Source of the DNA: JBJYIN01 sp046237015
GTDB lineage: Bacteria > Pseudomonadota > Gammaproteobacteria > Enterobacterales > Enterobacteriaceae
Direction: 5' to 3'
NCBI RefSeq assembly: GCF_046237015.1
Contig: NZ_JBJYIN010000029.1
Location: forward strand, 1-28,299
DNA: 28,299 bases
Below are positions 7,745-16,542 of this stretch, piece after piece. Each line of letters starts with the position of its first letter. The stretch's first letter is position 1. The notes below the pieces were generated by a model. That model was not told the DNA's origin, did no database searches, and saw only the letters and a program-made list of their open reading frames with translations. The translations under genes and the position numbers were made by a program.

Positions 7745-8722
7745 TTATTGAGCGTTGTACAGAATGACGGCAGCCGTCGCCAGCAGATTCAAAAGCGTTA
7801 TCGGCAGACAGACTTTCCAGCCGAAAGCCATCACCTGGTCATAACGCGGACGGGGTAACGAGGCACGGATCAGGATAAACATCATCATGAAAAATCCCGT
7901 TTTTAGCGCAAACCAGACAAACGGAGGCAGGAACGGACCATGCCAGCCACCGAAAAACAGGGTGACGATGAGCGCAGAAACGGTCACGATACCGATATAT
8001 TCCCCCACAAAGAACAAACCAAATTTCATACCGGAATATTCAATGTGATAACCATCAGCCAGTTCCTGCTCGGCTTCCGGCTGGTCAAAGGGATGACGGT
8101 GGCAAACGGCAACACCTGCGATGGCAAAGGTAATGAAGCCAAAGAACTGCGGGATCACATTCCACAAATGCGCTTGTGAATCCACGATATCGCGCATATT
8201 GAACGAGCCCGCTTGTGCAACAACCCCCATTAACGACAACCCGATAAAGACTTCATAGCTCACCGTTTGGGCTGATGCACGTACCGCACCCAGCAATGAG
8301 TATTTGTTGTTACTTGCCCAACCCGCAAACAGCACGGCATAGACCGCAAGCCCTGCCATCATCAGGAAAAACAACAGGCCAATGTTCAGGTCCGACACGC
8401 CCCATGTAGGGGTAATAGGAACAATCGCGAAGGCAATCAACATTGAGGTAAAAGCGATCATCGGCGCTAAAGTGAAGATAACTTTATCCGTAAACTTCGG
8501 CACCCAGTCTTCTTTGAAGAACATTTTGATCATATCAGCGACAAGCTGTAACGAACCGCCCCAGCCTACCCGGTTTGGCCCATAGCGCCCTTGGAACAAG
8601 CCAAGTAGCTTACGCTCGCCCATACTCATGAATGCGCCACAGGTCACAACCACCAGCAAAATGACAATCGCTTTCCCGACAGATCCCAGGATCTCTAATA
8701 TTTCCGGTGTTAACCAACTCAT
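7745..8722 (-). CDS. nuoH: NADH:quinone oxidoreductase subunit H
   Basis: The membrane subunit (325 residues, as in E. coli) that forms much of the quinone chamber and links the redox and membrane arms of complex I. Conserved family signatures include GERKLLGLFQGRYGPNRVGW near residues 31-50, ADMIKMFFKEDW, and the acidic cytoplasmic loop DQPEAEQELADGYHIEYSGM with its EAE/E/D residues. Eight hydrophobic helices are apparent. Its ATG overlaps the nuoG stop codon by 4 bp (ATGA). Confidence 0.97.
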   Translation of the reverse strand: MSWLTPEILEILGSVGKAIVILLVVVTCGAFMSMGERKLLGLFQGRYGPNRVGWGGSLQLVADMIKMFFKEDWVPKFTDKVIFTLAPMIAFTSMLIAFAIVPITPTWGVSDLNIGLLFFLMMAGLAVYAVLFAGWASNNKYSLLGAVRASAQTVSYEVFIGLSLMGVVAQAGSFNMRDIVDSQAHLWNVIPQFFGFITFAIAGVAVCHRHPFDQPEAEQELADGYHIEYSGMKFGLFFVGEYIGIVTVSALIVTLFFGGWHGPFLPPFVWFALKTGFFMMMFILIRASLPRPRYDQVMAFGWKVCLPITLLNLLATAAVILYNAQ

Positions 8723-11445
8723 AGTGCAGCCTCCCGCAGATTTTCAACGGTTGCACCGACCAGAACCGGAGCAATCCCCGGGAATCCGAGTGGCAAACCG
8801 ACCTGTCCCTGACACAGCTCGGCACTTAAACGTAGCGGTAAACGCAACGTCTGACCGCTACAAGTCAGTTCCAGCAAAGCGCCGGCGTTAACGCCAAGCG
8901 AAGCTGCGTCAGCAGGATTAACCATCACGTAAGGTTCAGTCATGCGCTGCTGAATAACAGAAGAACGCTGTGACATCTCTTCACTGCCAAACAAGTGATA
9001 ATACGGTGCAACTCGCCACTGACCAGATACCGCAACAAACGCAGCCGGGATATTATCAAAATATTCCAACGATGCTTCACCCGCTTCGATAATGCGTACG
9101 CCGGGATCGCCATGACGCAGATGCCCACCCACTTCATCCTGGAACTTATTCCATGCCTGCGGTGAGTTCCAGCCTGGAGCCCAGGCAAACGGGATCTGCT
9201 GTCGGTTAGCGGTTGGGCTGTTGTTCCCTTCCATTGAGAAGGCAAACATTGTGTCTTTATCTTGCGGTTGGCGCGGCTCATGCACGCTAATATTCGCTCG
9301 CATCGCCGTACGACCACTTGAACGATTAGGTGAACGAGCCAGTTTCTGTCCGAGAATACGGAAAGAAGCATCCGGCGCAGCGTCTTTAATGGCAGCTAAC
9401 TGCGGCAGCTCACTGACACAAGCATCAATCACATGATCGAGTTGAGTCCAGTCAACCTGACGGCTGTTATAAGTAATGAACAGCGAATGCAGCCAACGCC
9501 AACTTTCCAGCATAACCACTTTATCGTTGTAGTATGTTGGATCATAAACTTGGAAGAAGCGCTGAGCGCGGCCTTCCTGGCTAATCAACGTACCATCGCT
9601 TTCAGCAAAACTGGCCGATGAGAAAATGAGACTGGCTTTATCCATAATCGGTGTACGCTGGTGATCCAGCACAACCAAATTCGTCACTTTCTCCAAAGCG
9701 GCATCAACTCGTGCCGCGGGGGCGTGACGGTAAAGATCGTTTTCCAGTACGACCACGCTATCGGCTTCGCCGCTCTCAAGTTGAGCCAACGCTTCATCAA
9801 GAGAACCACCGCCAATCATCGACACACCAATGCTGTTTGCAGCCGCTGCAACAAACGTAATGCCAACATCAGAACCGCGATTTTTCAGCGCTTTCGCCAC
9901 ATTCGCCGCCGCCGCGATAATTTCTTCACTGCCAGAATTGGTACCAGAAATGATTAGCGGTTTCTTCGCGCCAGCCAAAGCCTGCACAATGATATCAACC
10001 TTCTGATCCAATCCGGCAGCCAGATCGGTTACCGCTGGCGCATTTTCGTCAAGCGCATGCGCGATAGCAAACCCCAGACGAGCCTGATCGGCAACCGGCG
10101 CACGATAGTTCCAGGCCGCAATATCATCCAGCCGGGTATTATCTACGTTGGTGACAAACAGCGGGTGTTTGGCATGTTGCCCAATATTCAGAATCGCAGC
10201 AATTTGCCAGTCAGCGACTTTTTGTGCCGCGGCCATCTCCCGGGCCTTGCCTTTAACGGCTTGACGAACAGCCAGCGCGATACGTGCGCCAGTCTGTGTT
10301 AAATCTTCACCCAGAATCAGAACCGCGTCGTAACTTTCTATTTCACGTAAGGCAGGCGTACGGATGCCGCTTTCCTGTAATACCTTCAGTACCAATTGCA
10401 GACGGTTTTGTTCTTCCTGCGCAATACCAGTATAAAAGTTCTCCGCGCCTACGAGCTCACGTAGTGCAAAGTTGCTTTCAACGCTGGCACGAGGTGAACC
10501 GATACCAATCGCCTTCTTCGCCTGACGCAAAACATCTGCTGCACCTTGCAGTGCCTGCTCAGCGTTCAGCGCAATCCAATCGTCACCACGACGTTGCAAT
10601 GGCTGTTGGGGACGATCTTTCAGATTAACGTAGCCATAGCCAAAACGACCACGGTCACAGAGGAAATAATGGTTTACACTGCCGTTGAAACGGTTTTCGA
10701 TACGGCGCAACTCACCATAACGCTCGCCAGGGCTGGTATTACAACCGATGCTGCACTGCTGGCAGATACTCGGTGCAAACTGCATATCCCATTTACGGTT
10801 ATAGCGCTCGGAGTGCGTTTTATCAGTAAATACGCCGGTAGGACATACTTCAACCAGATTACCGGAGAATTCGCTTTCCAACGTACCATCTTCAGGACGA
10901 CCAAAATAAACGTTGTCATGCGCACCGTATACGCCAAGATCCTTGCCATCGGCATAATCTTTGTAGTAACGGACGCAGCGATAACAAGCAATGCAACGGT
11001 TCATTTCATGCGAAATGAAAGGACCGAGATCCTGATTGCGGTGTGTACGCTTTGTAAAACGATAGCGGCGGAAGTTCTGTCCCGTCATTACCGTCATATC
11101 CTGAAGATGGCAGTTCCCTCCCTCCTCACAGACCGGACAGTCATGCGGGTGGTTGGTCATCAGAAACTCAACGATTGTTTTACGAAACAGTTTTGCTTCT
11201 TCATCTTCAATGGCAATGAACGTTCCCTCGGTAGCCGGTGTCATACAAGACATCACCAGCCTGCCGCGAGTATCCTCCGCGTTCTGGTATTGCTTTACCG
11301 CACAAAGGCGGCAGGATCCAACGCTTCCCAGCGCCGGGTGCCAGCAAAAGTAAGGAATATCAAGTCCAAGGGACAGACAGGCCTCAAGAAGGTTGTCTGC
11401 TCCGTTTACTTCATACTCTTTGCCGTCTACATGAATAGTAGCCAT
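8719..11445 (-). CDS. nuoG: NADH:quinone oxidoreductase subunit G
   Basis: The large iron-sulfur subunit of the NADH-dehydrogenase module. I place the start at the ATG at 11445, giving 908 residues as in E. coli, with N-terminus MATIHVDGKEYEVNG. The open frame extends 16 codons further upstream to 11493, but that extension would read through the intergenic hairpin, and GGAAG sits 10 nt before the chosen ATG. Visible clusters: a [2Fe-2S] plant-ferredoxin fold with C34, C45, C48 and C67; an HDCPVCEEGGNC motif with histidine ligand; CIACYRC plus downstream CPTG; and the extra CQQCSIGC...C set of cluster N7, found in E. coli-type NuoG. The C-terminal two thirds is a molybdopterin-oxidoreductase-like fold without cofactor. 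A 159-bp gap with hairpins separates it from nuoF; it overlaps nuoH by 4 bp. Confidence 0.96.
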   Translation of the reverse strand: MATIHVDGKEYEVNGADNLLEACLSLGLDIPYFCWHPALGSVGSCRLCAVKQYQNAEDTRGRLVMSCMTPATEGTFIAIEDEEAKLFRKTIVEFLMTNHPHDCPVCEEGGNCHLQDMTVMTGQNFRRYRFTKRTHRNQDLGPFISHEMNRCIACYRCVRYYKDYADGKDLGVYGAHDNVYFGRPEDGTLESEFSGNLVEVCPTGVFTDKTHSERYNRKWDMQFAPSICQQCSIGCNTSPGERYGELRRIENRFNGSVNHYFLCDRGRFGYGYVNLKDRPQQPLQRRGDDWIALNAEQALQGAADVLRQAKKAIGIGSPRASVESNFALRELVGAENFYTGIAQEEQNRLQLVLKVLQESGIRTPALREIESYDAVLILGEDLTQTGARIALAVRQAVKGKAREMAAAQKVADWQIAAILNIGQHAKHPLFVTNVDNTRLDDIAAWNYRAPVADQARLGFAIAHALDENAPAVTDLAAGLDQKVDIIVQALAGAKKPLIISGTNSGSEEIIAAAANVAKALKNRGSDVGITFVAAAANSIGVSMIGGGSLDEALAQLESGEADSVVVLENDLYRHAPAARVDAALEKVTNLVVLDHQRTPIMDKASLIFSSASFAESDGTLISQEGRAQRFFQVYDPTYYNDKVVMLESWRWLHSLFITYNSRQVDWTQLDHVIDACVSELPQLAAIKDAAPDASFRILGQKLARSPNRSSGRTAMRANISVHEPRQPQDKDTMFAFSMEGNNSPTANRQQIPFAWAPGWNSPQAWNKFQDEVGGHLRHGDPGVRIIEAGEASLEYFDNIPAAFVAVSGQWRVAPYYHLFGSEEMSQRSSVIQQRMTEPYVMVNPADAASLGVNAGALLELTCSGQTLRLPLRLSAELCQGQVGLPLGFPGIAPVLVGATVENLREAAL

Positions 11446-11604
11446 AGTCAGCATGCTTCCATAATGGCTCGTGTTACCACGAGCACTAATCAAAAATTCT
11501 ATTATCGGCGTGGCTTATTTATGCCACCCGGCGGATACATTGACTGCATCTCACACTTATCGGGTCGGGTACTTATCAGGTGTAAGTACATATCAGCTCG
11601 ACTG
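11446..11604 (-). other. nuoF-nuoG intergenic segment with three hairpins
   Basis: The gap is 159 bp, the longest inside the operon. It contains a perfect 7-bp stem with GUAA (GNRA-type) loop in the minus-strand RNA (11467-11484), a GTGGC/GCCAC stem with 8-nt loop (11510-11527), and a 7-bp stem GTACTTA/TAAGTAC with 7-nt loop (11570-11590). Two near-identical 11-mers, ACTTATCGGGT (11555) and ACTTATCAGGT (11571), are spaced 16 bp apart. No T-run follows any of them, so they do not look like terminators. A role in mRNA processing or stability is an inference. Confidence 0.5.
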
Positions 11605-12954
11605 TTACCAGCGCTCTTTCAACAAGTTAGGCTGAATACCACCAATCGCTTTCAGGTTACCCAGATATTGTGGAGAAATTCCCGCCTCAAATTCTTCTCG
11701 GAAATATTTAATGGCGCTCTGAAGAGGTTCTACCGCGCCCGGCGCATGTGCACAGAACGTATTACCCGGCCCGAGGAAACGGCACAACTGCTCCAGCGTT
11801 TCAATATCTCCAGGCTGCCCTTCACCACGTTCCAACGCGCGTAACAGCTTGACGCTCCACGGCAAACCATCGCGGCAAGGCGTACACCATCCGCAGGACT
11901 CGCGGGCAAAAAACTCTTCCAGATTACGCGTGAGCGATACCATATTGATTTCGTGATCAACAGCCATCGCCAACGCGGTACCGAGACGACTTCCAGCCTT
12001 GGCGATGTGTTCAAAATCCATAGGAAGATCGAGGTGAGCCTCGGTCAGAAAATCGGTTCCTGCGCCTCCTGGCTGCCAGGCTTTAAACTTCAGCCCATCA
12101 CGCATGCCGCCAGCGTAGTCTTCAAGGATTTCTCTCGCCGTCGTGCCGAATGGCAATTCCCATAACCCTGGGTTTTTTACTCGCCCGGAGAATCCCATCA
12201 GCTTCGTTCCGGCATCTTTACTCTTTCCGGCAGAAAGCCCTTGGTACCAATCCACGCCATGTTCAATAATCGCTGGCACATTACACAGCGTTTCAACGTT
12301 GTTCACGCAGGTTGGTTTACCCCAAACACCCGCCGAGGCGGGGAAAGGCGGCTTAGAGCGCGGGTTAGCACGACGACCTTCCAGTGAATTGATTAACGCC
12401 GTCTCTTCACCACAGATATAACGTCCTGCTCCCGTGTGGACGAACAATTCAAAATCGAATCCACTGCCAAGAATATTTTTTCCCAACAACCCGGCAGCTT
12501 TCGCTTCTTCAATGGCGCGACGTAAATTCGCAGCGGCTTCAATATATTCGCCACGCAGAAAGATGTAGCCACGATAAGCTTTTAACGCGAAAGCACTGAT
12601 CAGCATCCCTTCAATTAAAAGGTGGGGCAGTTGCTCCATCAAGAGGCGATCTTTGTATGTTCCTGGTTCCATCTCATCCGCGTTACACAGCAAATAGCGG
12701 ATATTCATGCTCTCGTCTTTCGGCATCAGGCTCCATTTCAGCCCGGTCGAAAAGCCTGCACCGCCTCGCCCTTTTAACCCAGCATCTTTAACCAGAGAAA
12801 CCACGTCTCCCTGCGCCATGCCATTTAATGCTTTTTTTGCACCGACATAACCATTTTTACTGCAATACTCATCCAGCCAAACCGGTTGTTTATCTTCACG
12901 CAAACGCCAGGTCAGAGGATGCTGCTCAGCAGTCAGAACAATGTTTTTACTCAT
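11605..12954 (-). CDS. nuoF: NADH:quinone oxidoreductase subunit F
   Basis: The NADH- and FMN-binding subunit of complex I, where electrons enter. At 449 residues it is slightly longer than E. coli (445). The FMN/NADH Rossmann region shows GLKGRGGAGFSTGLKW (residues 59-74), the next conserved part is CNADEMEPGTYKDR (90-103), and the [4Fe-4S] N3 ligands are C354, C357, C360 and C401 (ESCGWCTPC and CAHAPG). Its ATG overlaps the nuoE stop by 4 bp, so nuoE and nuoF, which form one module, are translationally coupled. The C-terminus GIQPNLLKERW is intact. Confidence 0.97.
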   Translation of the reverse strand: MSKNIVLTAEQHPLTWRLREDKQPVWLDEYCSKNGYVGAKKALNGMAQGDVVSLVKDAGLKGRGGAGFSTGLKWSLMPKDESMNIRYLLCNADEMEPGTYKDRLLMEQLPHLLIEGMLISAFALKAYRGYIFLRGEYIEAAANLRRAIEEAKAAGLLGKNILGSGFDFELFVHTGAGRYICGEETALINSLEGRRANPRSKPPFPASAGVWGKPTCVNNVETLCNVPAIIEHGVDWYQGLSAGKSKDAGTKLMGFSGRVKNPGLWELPFGTTAREILEDYAGGMRDGLKFKAWQPGGAGTDFLTEAHLDLPMDFEHIAKAGSRLGTALAMAVDHEINMVSLTRNLEEFFARESCGWCTPCRDGLPWSVKLLRALERGEGQPGDIETLEQLCRFLGPGNTFCAHAPGAVEPLQSAIKYFREEFEAGISPQYLGNLKAIGGIQPNLLKERW

Positions 12955-13511
12955 TGATACTGCTCCAATAACGATTCGATATCTTCAGGCGTCACGTGGC
13001 TATGCGTATCTTCATCAATCATCATTGACGGCCCTTTGTCACAGTTTCCCAAACAGCAGGTCGGCAGCAACGTAAAACGTCCATCAAACGTCGTTTGGCC
13101 TGGTTTAATGCTGAGCTTACGCTCCAGCGCAGCCTGCACGCCCTGATAACCGTTGATATGGCATACCACACTGTCGCAATAACGAATGATGTGGCGCCCA
13201 ACGGGTTGGCGGAAAATTTGGCTATAGAATGTCGCGACACCTTCGACATCACTGGCAGGAATGCCTAGCACATCGGCAATAGCGTAAATCGCGCCATCTG
13301 GCACCCATCCACGTTGTTTCTGCACGATTTTCAACGCTTCAATCGAGGCGGCCCGGGCATCTTCATAATGGTGTTTTTCATGTTCAATCGCATCGCGCTC
13401 GGCTTCGCTTAACACGAAAACAGTGTCTTTCGTCAATGAATCGGCGGCGGGTTGCCCCTGAGTATCGATATGCTCGTGTTTGCCGTTATCAAGAATATTG
13501 TGATCATGCAT
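12951..13511 (-). CDS. nuoE: NADH:quinone oxidoreductase subunit E
   Basis: The thioredoxin-like [2Fe-2S] (N1a) subunit that packs against NuoF. Ligands are C112 and C117 (YCDSVVCHING) and C153 and C157 (LPTCCLGNCDKGP), the same pattern as E. coli shifted by exactly 20. The shift reflects a longer N-terminus: 186 residues against 166, with a histidine/aspartate-rich lead (MHDHN...KHEHIDTQG) before the conserved LSEAERDAIEHE. The start at 13511 sits 2 bp after the nuoCD stop, which fits coupled translation; no in-frame ATG allows the shorter E. coli-like protein. It overlaps nuoF by 4 bp. Confidence 0.96.
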   Translation of the reverse strand: MHDHNILDNGKHEHIDTQGQPAADSLTKDTVFVLSEAERDAIEHEKHHYEDARAASIEALKIVQKQRGWVPDGAIYAIADVLGIPASDVEGVATFYSQIFRQPVGRHIIRYCDSVVCHINGYQGVQAALERKLSIKPGQTTFDGRFTLLPTCCLGNCDKGPSMMIDEDTHSHVTPEDIESLLEQYQ

Positions 13512-13513
13512 AG

Positions 13514-15313
13514 TTAGCGGTCCACATCTGACATAACAAAATCAATACTGCCGAGGTAAACGATCAAATCGGATACCAGACATCCTCGGATTACAGACGG
13601 AATCTGTTGCAGATGCGCATAACTCGGCGTGCGAATACGGGTACGGTAGCTCATGGTGCCGCCGTCACTGGTCAGGTAGTAACTATTGATACCCTTGGTT
13701 GCCTCAATCATCTGGAATGACTCATTGGCAGGCATAACCGGCCCCCACGAAACTTGCAGGAAGTGGTTAATCAACGTATCAATATGCTGCAATGTGCGCT
13801 CTTTTGGCGGCGGCGTGGTCAGCGGGTGATCCGCTTTAAATGGCCCTTCCGGCATATTTTTAAGGCACTGTTCCAAAATACGCAGGCTCTGACGCAATTC
13901 TTCCACTTTCAACATTACACGGCTATAGCAATCGCTAATGCCGTTTCCGACGGGCACTTCAAAATCAAAGTTTTCATAGCCGGAATACGGGCGCCATTTA
14001 CGCACGTCAAAACCGATACCGGTTGCACGCAGCCCCGCTCCAGTAACGCCCCACTCCAACGCTTCTTTCGCGTTGTAAGCGGCAACACCTTGAGTACGGC
14101 CTTTCAGGATCGTATTTTGTAATGCCGCTTTAACGTAGGTATCCAGACGAGATGGCATCCAATCGAGGAATTCGCGCAGGAGACGTTCCCAACCACGCGG
14201 CAAATCATGCGCAACCCCGCCGATACGGAACCAGGCTGGGTGCATACGAAATCCTGTGATCGCTTCAACCAGATCGTAAATTTTCTGGCGATCGGTAAAG
14301 GCAAAGAACACCGGCGTCATTGCACCGACGTCCTGAATATACGTACTGATATAAAGCAGATGGCTATTAATACGAAAGAGTTCGGACAGCATCACGCGAA
14401 TAACTTTTACGCGTTCTGGTACGTCAATGCCCGCCAGTTTTTCAACAGCAAGGACGTAAGGCATTTCATTAACGCAGCCGCCCAAGTATTCAATGCGATC
14501 GGTATAAGGAATATAGCTATGCCAAGACTGCCGCTCCCCCATTTTTTCCGCACCACGATGGTGATAACCCACATCAGGCACGCAATCGAGCACTTCCTCA
14601 CCATCCAGTTGCAGGATAATACGGAAAGCACCGTGTGAAGATGGGTGGTTCGGCCCCAAGTTAAGGAACATGAAATCTTCATTTTCAGTACCGCGTTTCA
14701 TTCCCCAATCTTCGGGTTTGAACGTCAGCGACTCCATTTCCAAATCTTCTTTCTGCTTGGTCAACACGAATGGATCGAATTCGGTCGCCCGAGCGGGGTA
14801 ATCTTTACGTAGCGGATGACCTTCCCAAGTATGCGGCATCATAATGCGCGTCAAATGCGGGTGCCCATCAAAGGTCATACCGAACATTTCCCAAGTTTCC
14901 CGCTCATACCAGTTGGCATTAGGAAACAGGCTAGTCATCGTCGGCAAATGCATATCGCCTTCGACCAACGCGACTTTCAGCATGATGTCGCGGTTCCGCT
15001 CAATGGAAATTAAATGATAAAAAACAGAAAAATCAGCAGCGGGCAAACCTTCACGATGCGTACGCAGACGCTCATCCATGCCATGTAAATCAAATAACAT
15101 GACATACGGTTTCGGTTGTTTTTTCAGGAAAGACACAACATCTAATAATTGCTCACGTTTGACCCACACTACGGGTACGCCAGTACGTGTAGCTTGTACC
15201 GTAAACGAATCAGGTCCAAAACGGTTACACAGTTCGCTAATGACCGGATCGTCAAGGTGATCACGGGTTTGCCAAGCAGGCAGTGCGAGATCGTGCGTCG
15301 TTAAATCTGTCAT
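13514..15313 (-). CDS. nuoC: fused NADH:quinone oxidoreductase subunit C/D
   Basis: A single protein of 599 residues joining the 30-kDa (NuoC) and 49-kDa (NuoD) subunits, the arrangement typical of enterobacteria. Residues 1 to about 190 contain the NuoC signature NWYERETWEMFGMTFDGHPH and HPLRKDYPAR. The NuoD part begins near residue 210 with MFLNLGPNHPSSHGAFRI and YHHRGAEKMGERQSWHSYIPY, part of the quinone site with NuoB. I chose the ATG at 15313: GGTGA lies 6 nt upstream, and MTDLTTHDL fits the family. An ATG 14 codons upstream (15355) is in frame but less likely. nuoB ends 96 bp upstream; nuoE starts 2 bp downstream. Confidence 0.95.
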   Translation of the reverse strand: MTDLTTHDLALPAWQTRDHLDDPVISELCNRFGPDSFTVQATRTGVPVVWVKREQLLDVVSFLKKQPKPYVMLFDLHGMDERLRTHREGLPAADFSVFYHLISIERNRDIMLKVALVEGDMHLPTMTSLFPNANWYERETWEMFGMTFDGHPHLTRIMMPHTWEGHPLRKDYPARATEFDPFVLTKQKEDLEMESLTFKPEDWGMKRGTENEDFMFLNLGPNHPSSHGAFRIILQLDGEEVLDCVPDVGYHHRGAEKMGERQSWHSYIPYTDRIEYLGGCVNEMPYVLAVEKLAGIDVPERVKVIRVMLSELFRINSHLLYISTYIQDVGAMTPVFFAFTDRQKIYDLVEAITGFRMHPAWFRIGGVAHDLPRGWERLLREFLDWMPSRLDTYVKAALQNTILKGRTQGVAAYNAKEALEWGVTGAGLRATGIGFDVRKWRPYSGYENFDFEVPVGNGISDCYSRVMLKVEELRQSLRILEQCLKNMPEGPFKADHPLTTPPPKERTLQHIDTLINHFLQVSWGPVMPANESFQMIEATKGINSYYLTSDGGTMSYRTRIRTPSYAHLQQIPSVIRGCLVSDLIVYLGSIDFVMSDVDR

Positions 15314-15409
15314 AAATGTCACCACATTAAATGTGCTATTGCTGTATCTGATCATGACCGCACACTGTTATCGTGATATTACGCGGCCAGCGGGATCATC
15401 ATTTACAGA

Positions 15410-16084
15410 TCAAATCTCATCGGGCGAACGCAGATTGGTTACTGCGATACGCTCACCGCGTTTACGTTCCCGTTCGGATTGCATGTTGGCACGGTAAACG
15501 CCCTGTTCTCCCACCACCCATGACAGAGGGCGACGTTCTTTCCCAATGGACTCTTTTAACAGTAGCAGAGCTTGAATATACGCTTCAGGACGCGGCGGAC
15601 AACCAGGAATATACACATCAACCGGCAGGAATTTATCGACTCCCTGAACCACGGAATAGATGTCGTACATACCGCCAGAGTTAGCACAGGCCCCCATGGA
15701 GATCACCCATTTTGGTTCCAGCATCTGCTCATATAAGCGCTGGATAACCGGTGCCATTTTGGTAAAGCAGGTTCCCGCCACCACCATAAAGTCAGCCTGA
15801 CGAGGTGATGCTCGCAGTACTTCAGATCCAAAACGAGCAACGTCATGAACAGCAGTAAACGACGTCACCATTTCAACGTAGCAGCAGGAAAGGCCAAAGT
15901 TATAAGGCCATAGAGAATTCTTGCGTCCCCAGTTCACCGTATCGTGTAATGCATGTTCCAGTTTGCCCATATAGACACTGCGGTGAACATGTTGCTCCAG
16001 AGGGTCGGAAACGATCTCCTGGCGTTGCAGGGGATAACGGTTATTCTCACCGTCCGGCTCTATGCGGGTGAGCGTATAGTCCAT
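15410..16084 (-). CDS. nuoB: NADH:quinone oxidoreductase subunit B
   Basis: Carries the terminal cluster N2, which hands electrons to quinone. The 224 residues compare with 220 in E. coli. The N2 ligands include the unusual neighbouring cysteines C67-C68 (FGLSCCYVEM), then C133 (GACANSGGMYD) and C162 (VYIPGCPPRPE), the E. coli pattern shifted by four. The ATG at 16084 follows the nuoA stop by 17 bp. The gap to nuoC is 96 bp and includes a perfect 13-bp dyad (15323-15335) next to the nuoC ribosome-binding site. Confidence 0.97.
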   Translation of the reverse strand: MDYTLTRIEPDGENNRYPLQRQEIVSDPLEQHVHRSVYMGKLEHALHDTVNWGRKNSLWPYNFGLSCCYVEMVTSFTAVHDVARFGSEVLRASPRQADFMVVAGTCFTKMAPVIQRLYEQMLEPKWVISMGACANSGGMYDIYSVVQGVDKFLPVDVYIPGCPPRPEAYIQALLLLKESIGKERRPLSWVVGEQGVYRANMQSERERKRGERIAVTNLRSPDEI

Positions 16085-16101
16085 CTTAAAATGCCTCGCT
16101 A

Positions 16102-16542
16102 TTACTGCTGATGAGTGTTGATAGTGTTGATAGTGTCTGATTTAACGACTTGTCGTTTAGAACGAGAGGGGGTCCAGTCAAGCGCCCCAACGCGAACCAG
16201 ATAAATCAAACCCGCCAACAGCACCAAAATGAAAATGGTTGCTTCGATAAAGCCAATCCAGCCGCTTTCTCTGATAGAAACAGCCCAGGCGTAGAGATAT
16301 AGGGCTTCAACATCGAAGATAACGAAAAACATGGCGACCAGATAAAATTTGGCGGACAGACGCAAACGCGCTGAACCGACGGAATCGATACCGGATTCAT
16401 AAGGAACGTTTTTAGCTCTGGCTCTTGCTCTCCCACCGAGCAAGAATCCCCCTGCCAGCATAAAACCGCACAGGCCCACAGCAACGATAAGGAATAGCGC
16501 AAATGCCCAGTGATGGGCGAGGACTTCAGTAGTTGTTGACAT
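16102..16542 (-). CDS. nuoA: NADH:quinone oxidoreductase subunit A
   Basis: First gene of the operon. A small membrane subunit (146 residues; E. coli 147) with three helices near the quinone chamber. The conserved loop GRARARAKNVPYESGIDSVG is followed by AKFYLVAMFFVIFDVEALYL, the family hallmark with acidic residues in the helix. The C-terminal tail is hydrophilic (TPSRSKRQVVKSDTIN...). The ATG is at 16542. Upstream lies the long regulatory region 16543-17221. Confidence 0.97.
   Translation of the reverse strand: MSTTTEVLAHHWAFALFLIVAVGLCGFMLAGGFLLGGRARARAKNVPYESGIDSVGSARLRLSAKFYLVAMFFVIFDVEALYLYAWAVSIRESGWIGFIEATIFILVLLAGLIYLVRVGALDWTPSRSKRQVVKSDTINTINTHQQ

Noticed and set aside
10546..11844. 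432-codon open frame on the plus strand opposite nuoG, the F-G spacer and nuoF
   Set aside because: It lies antisense to two strongly conserved complex I genes and the translation shows no domain-like pattern. No ribosome-binding site precedes the ATG. Long antisense frames are expected opposite GC-biased coding strands.
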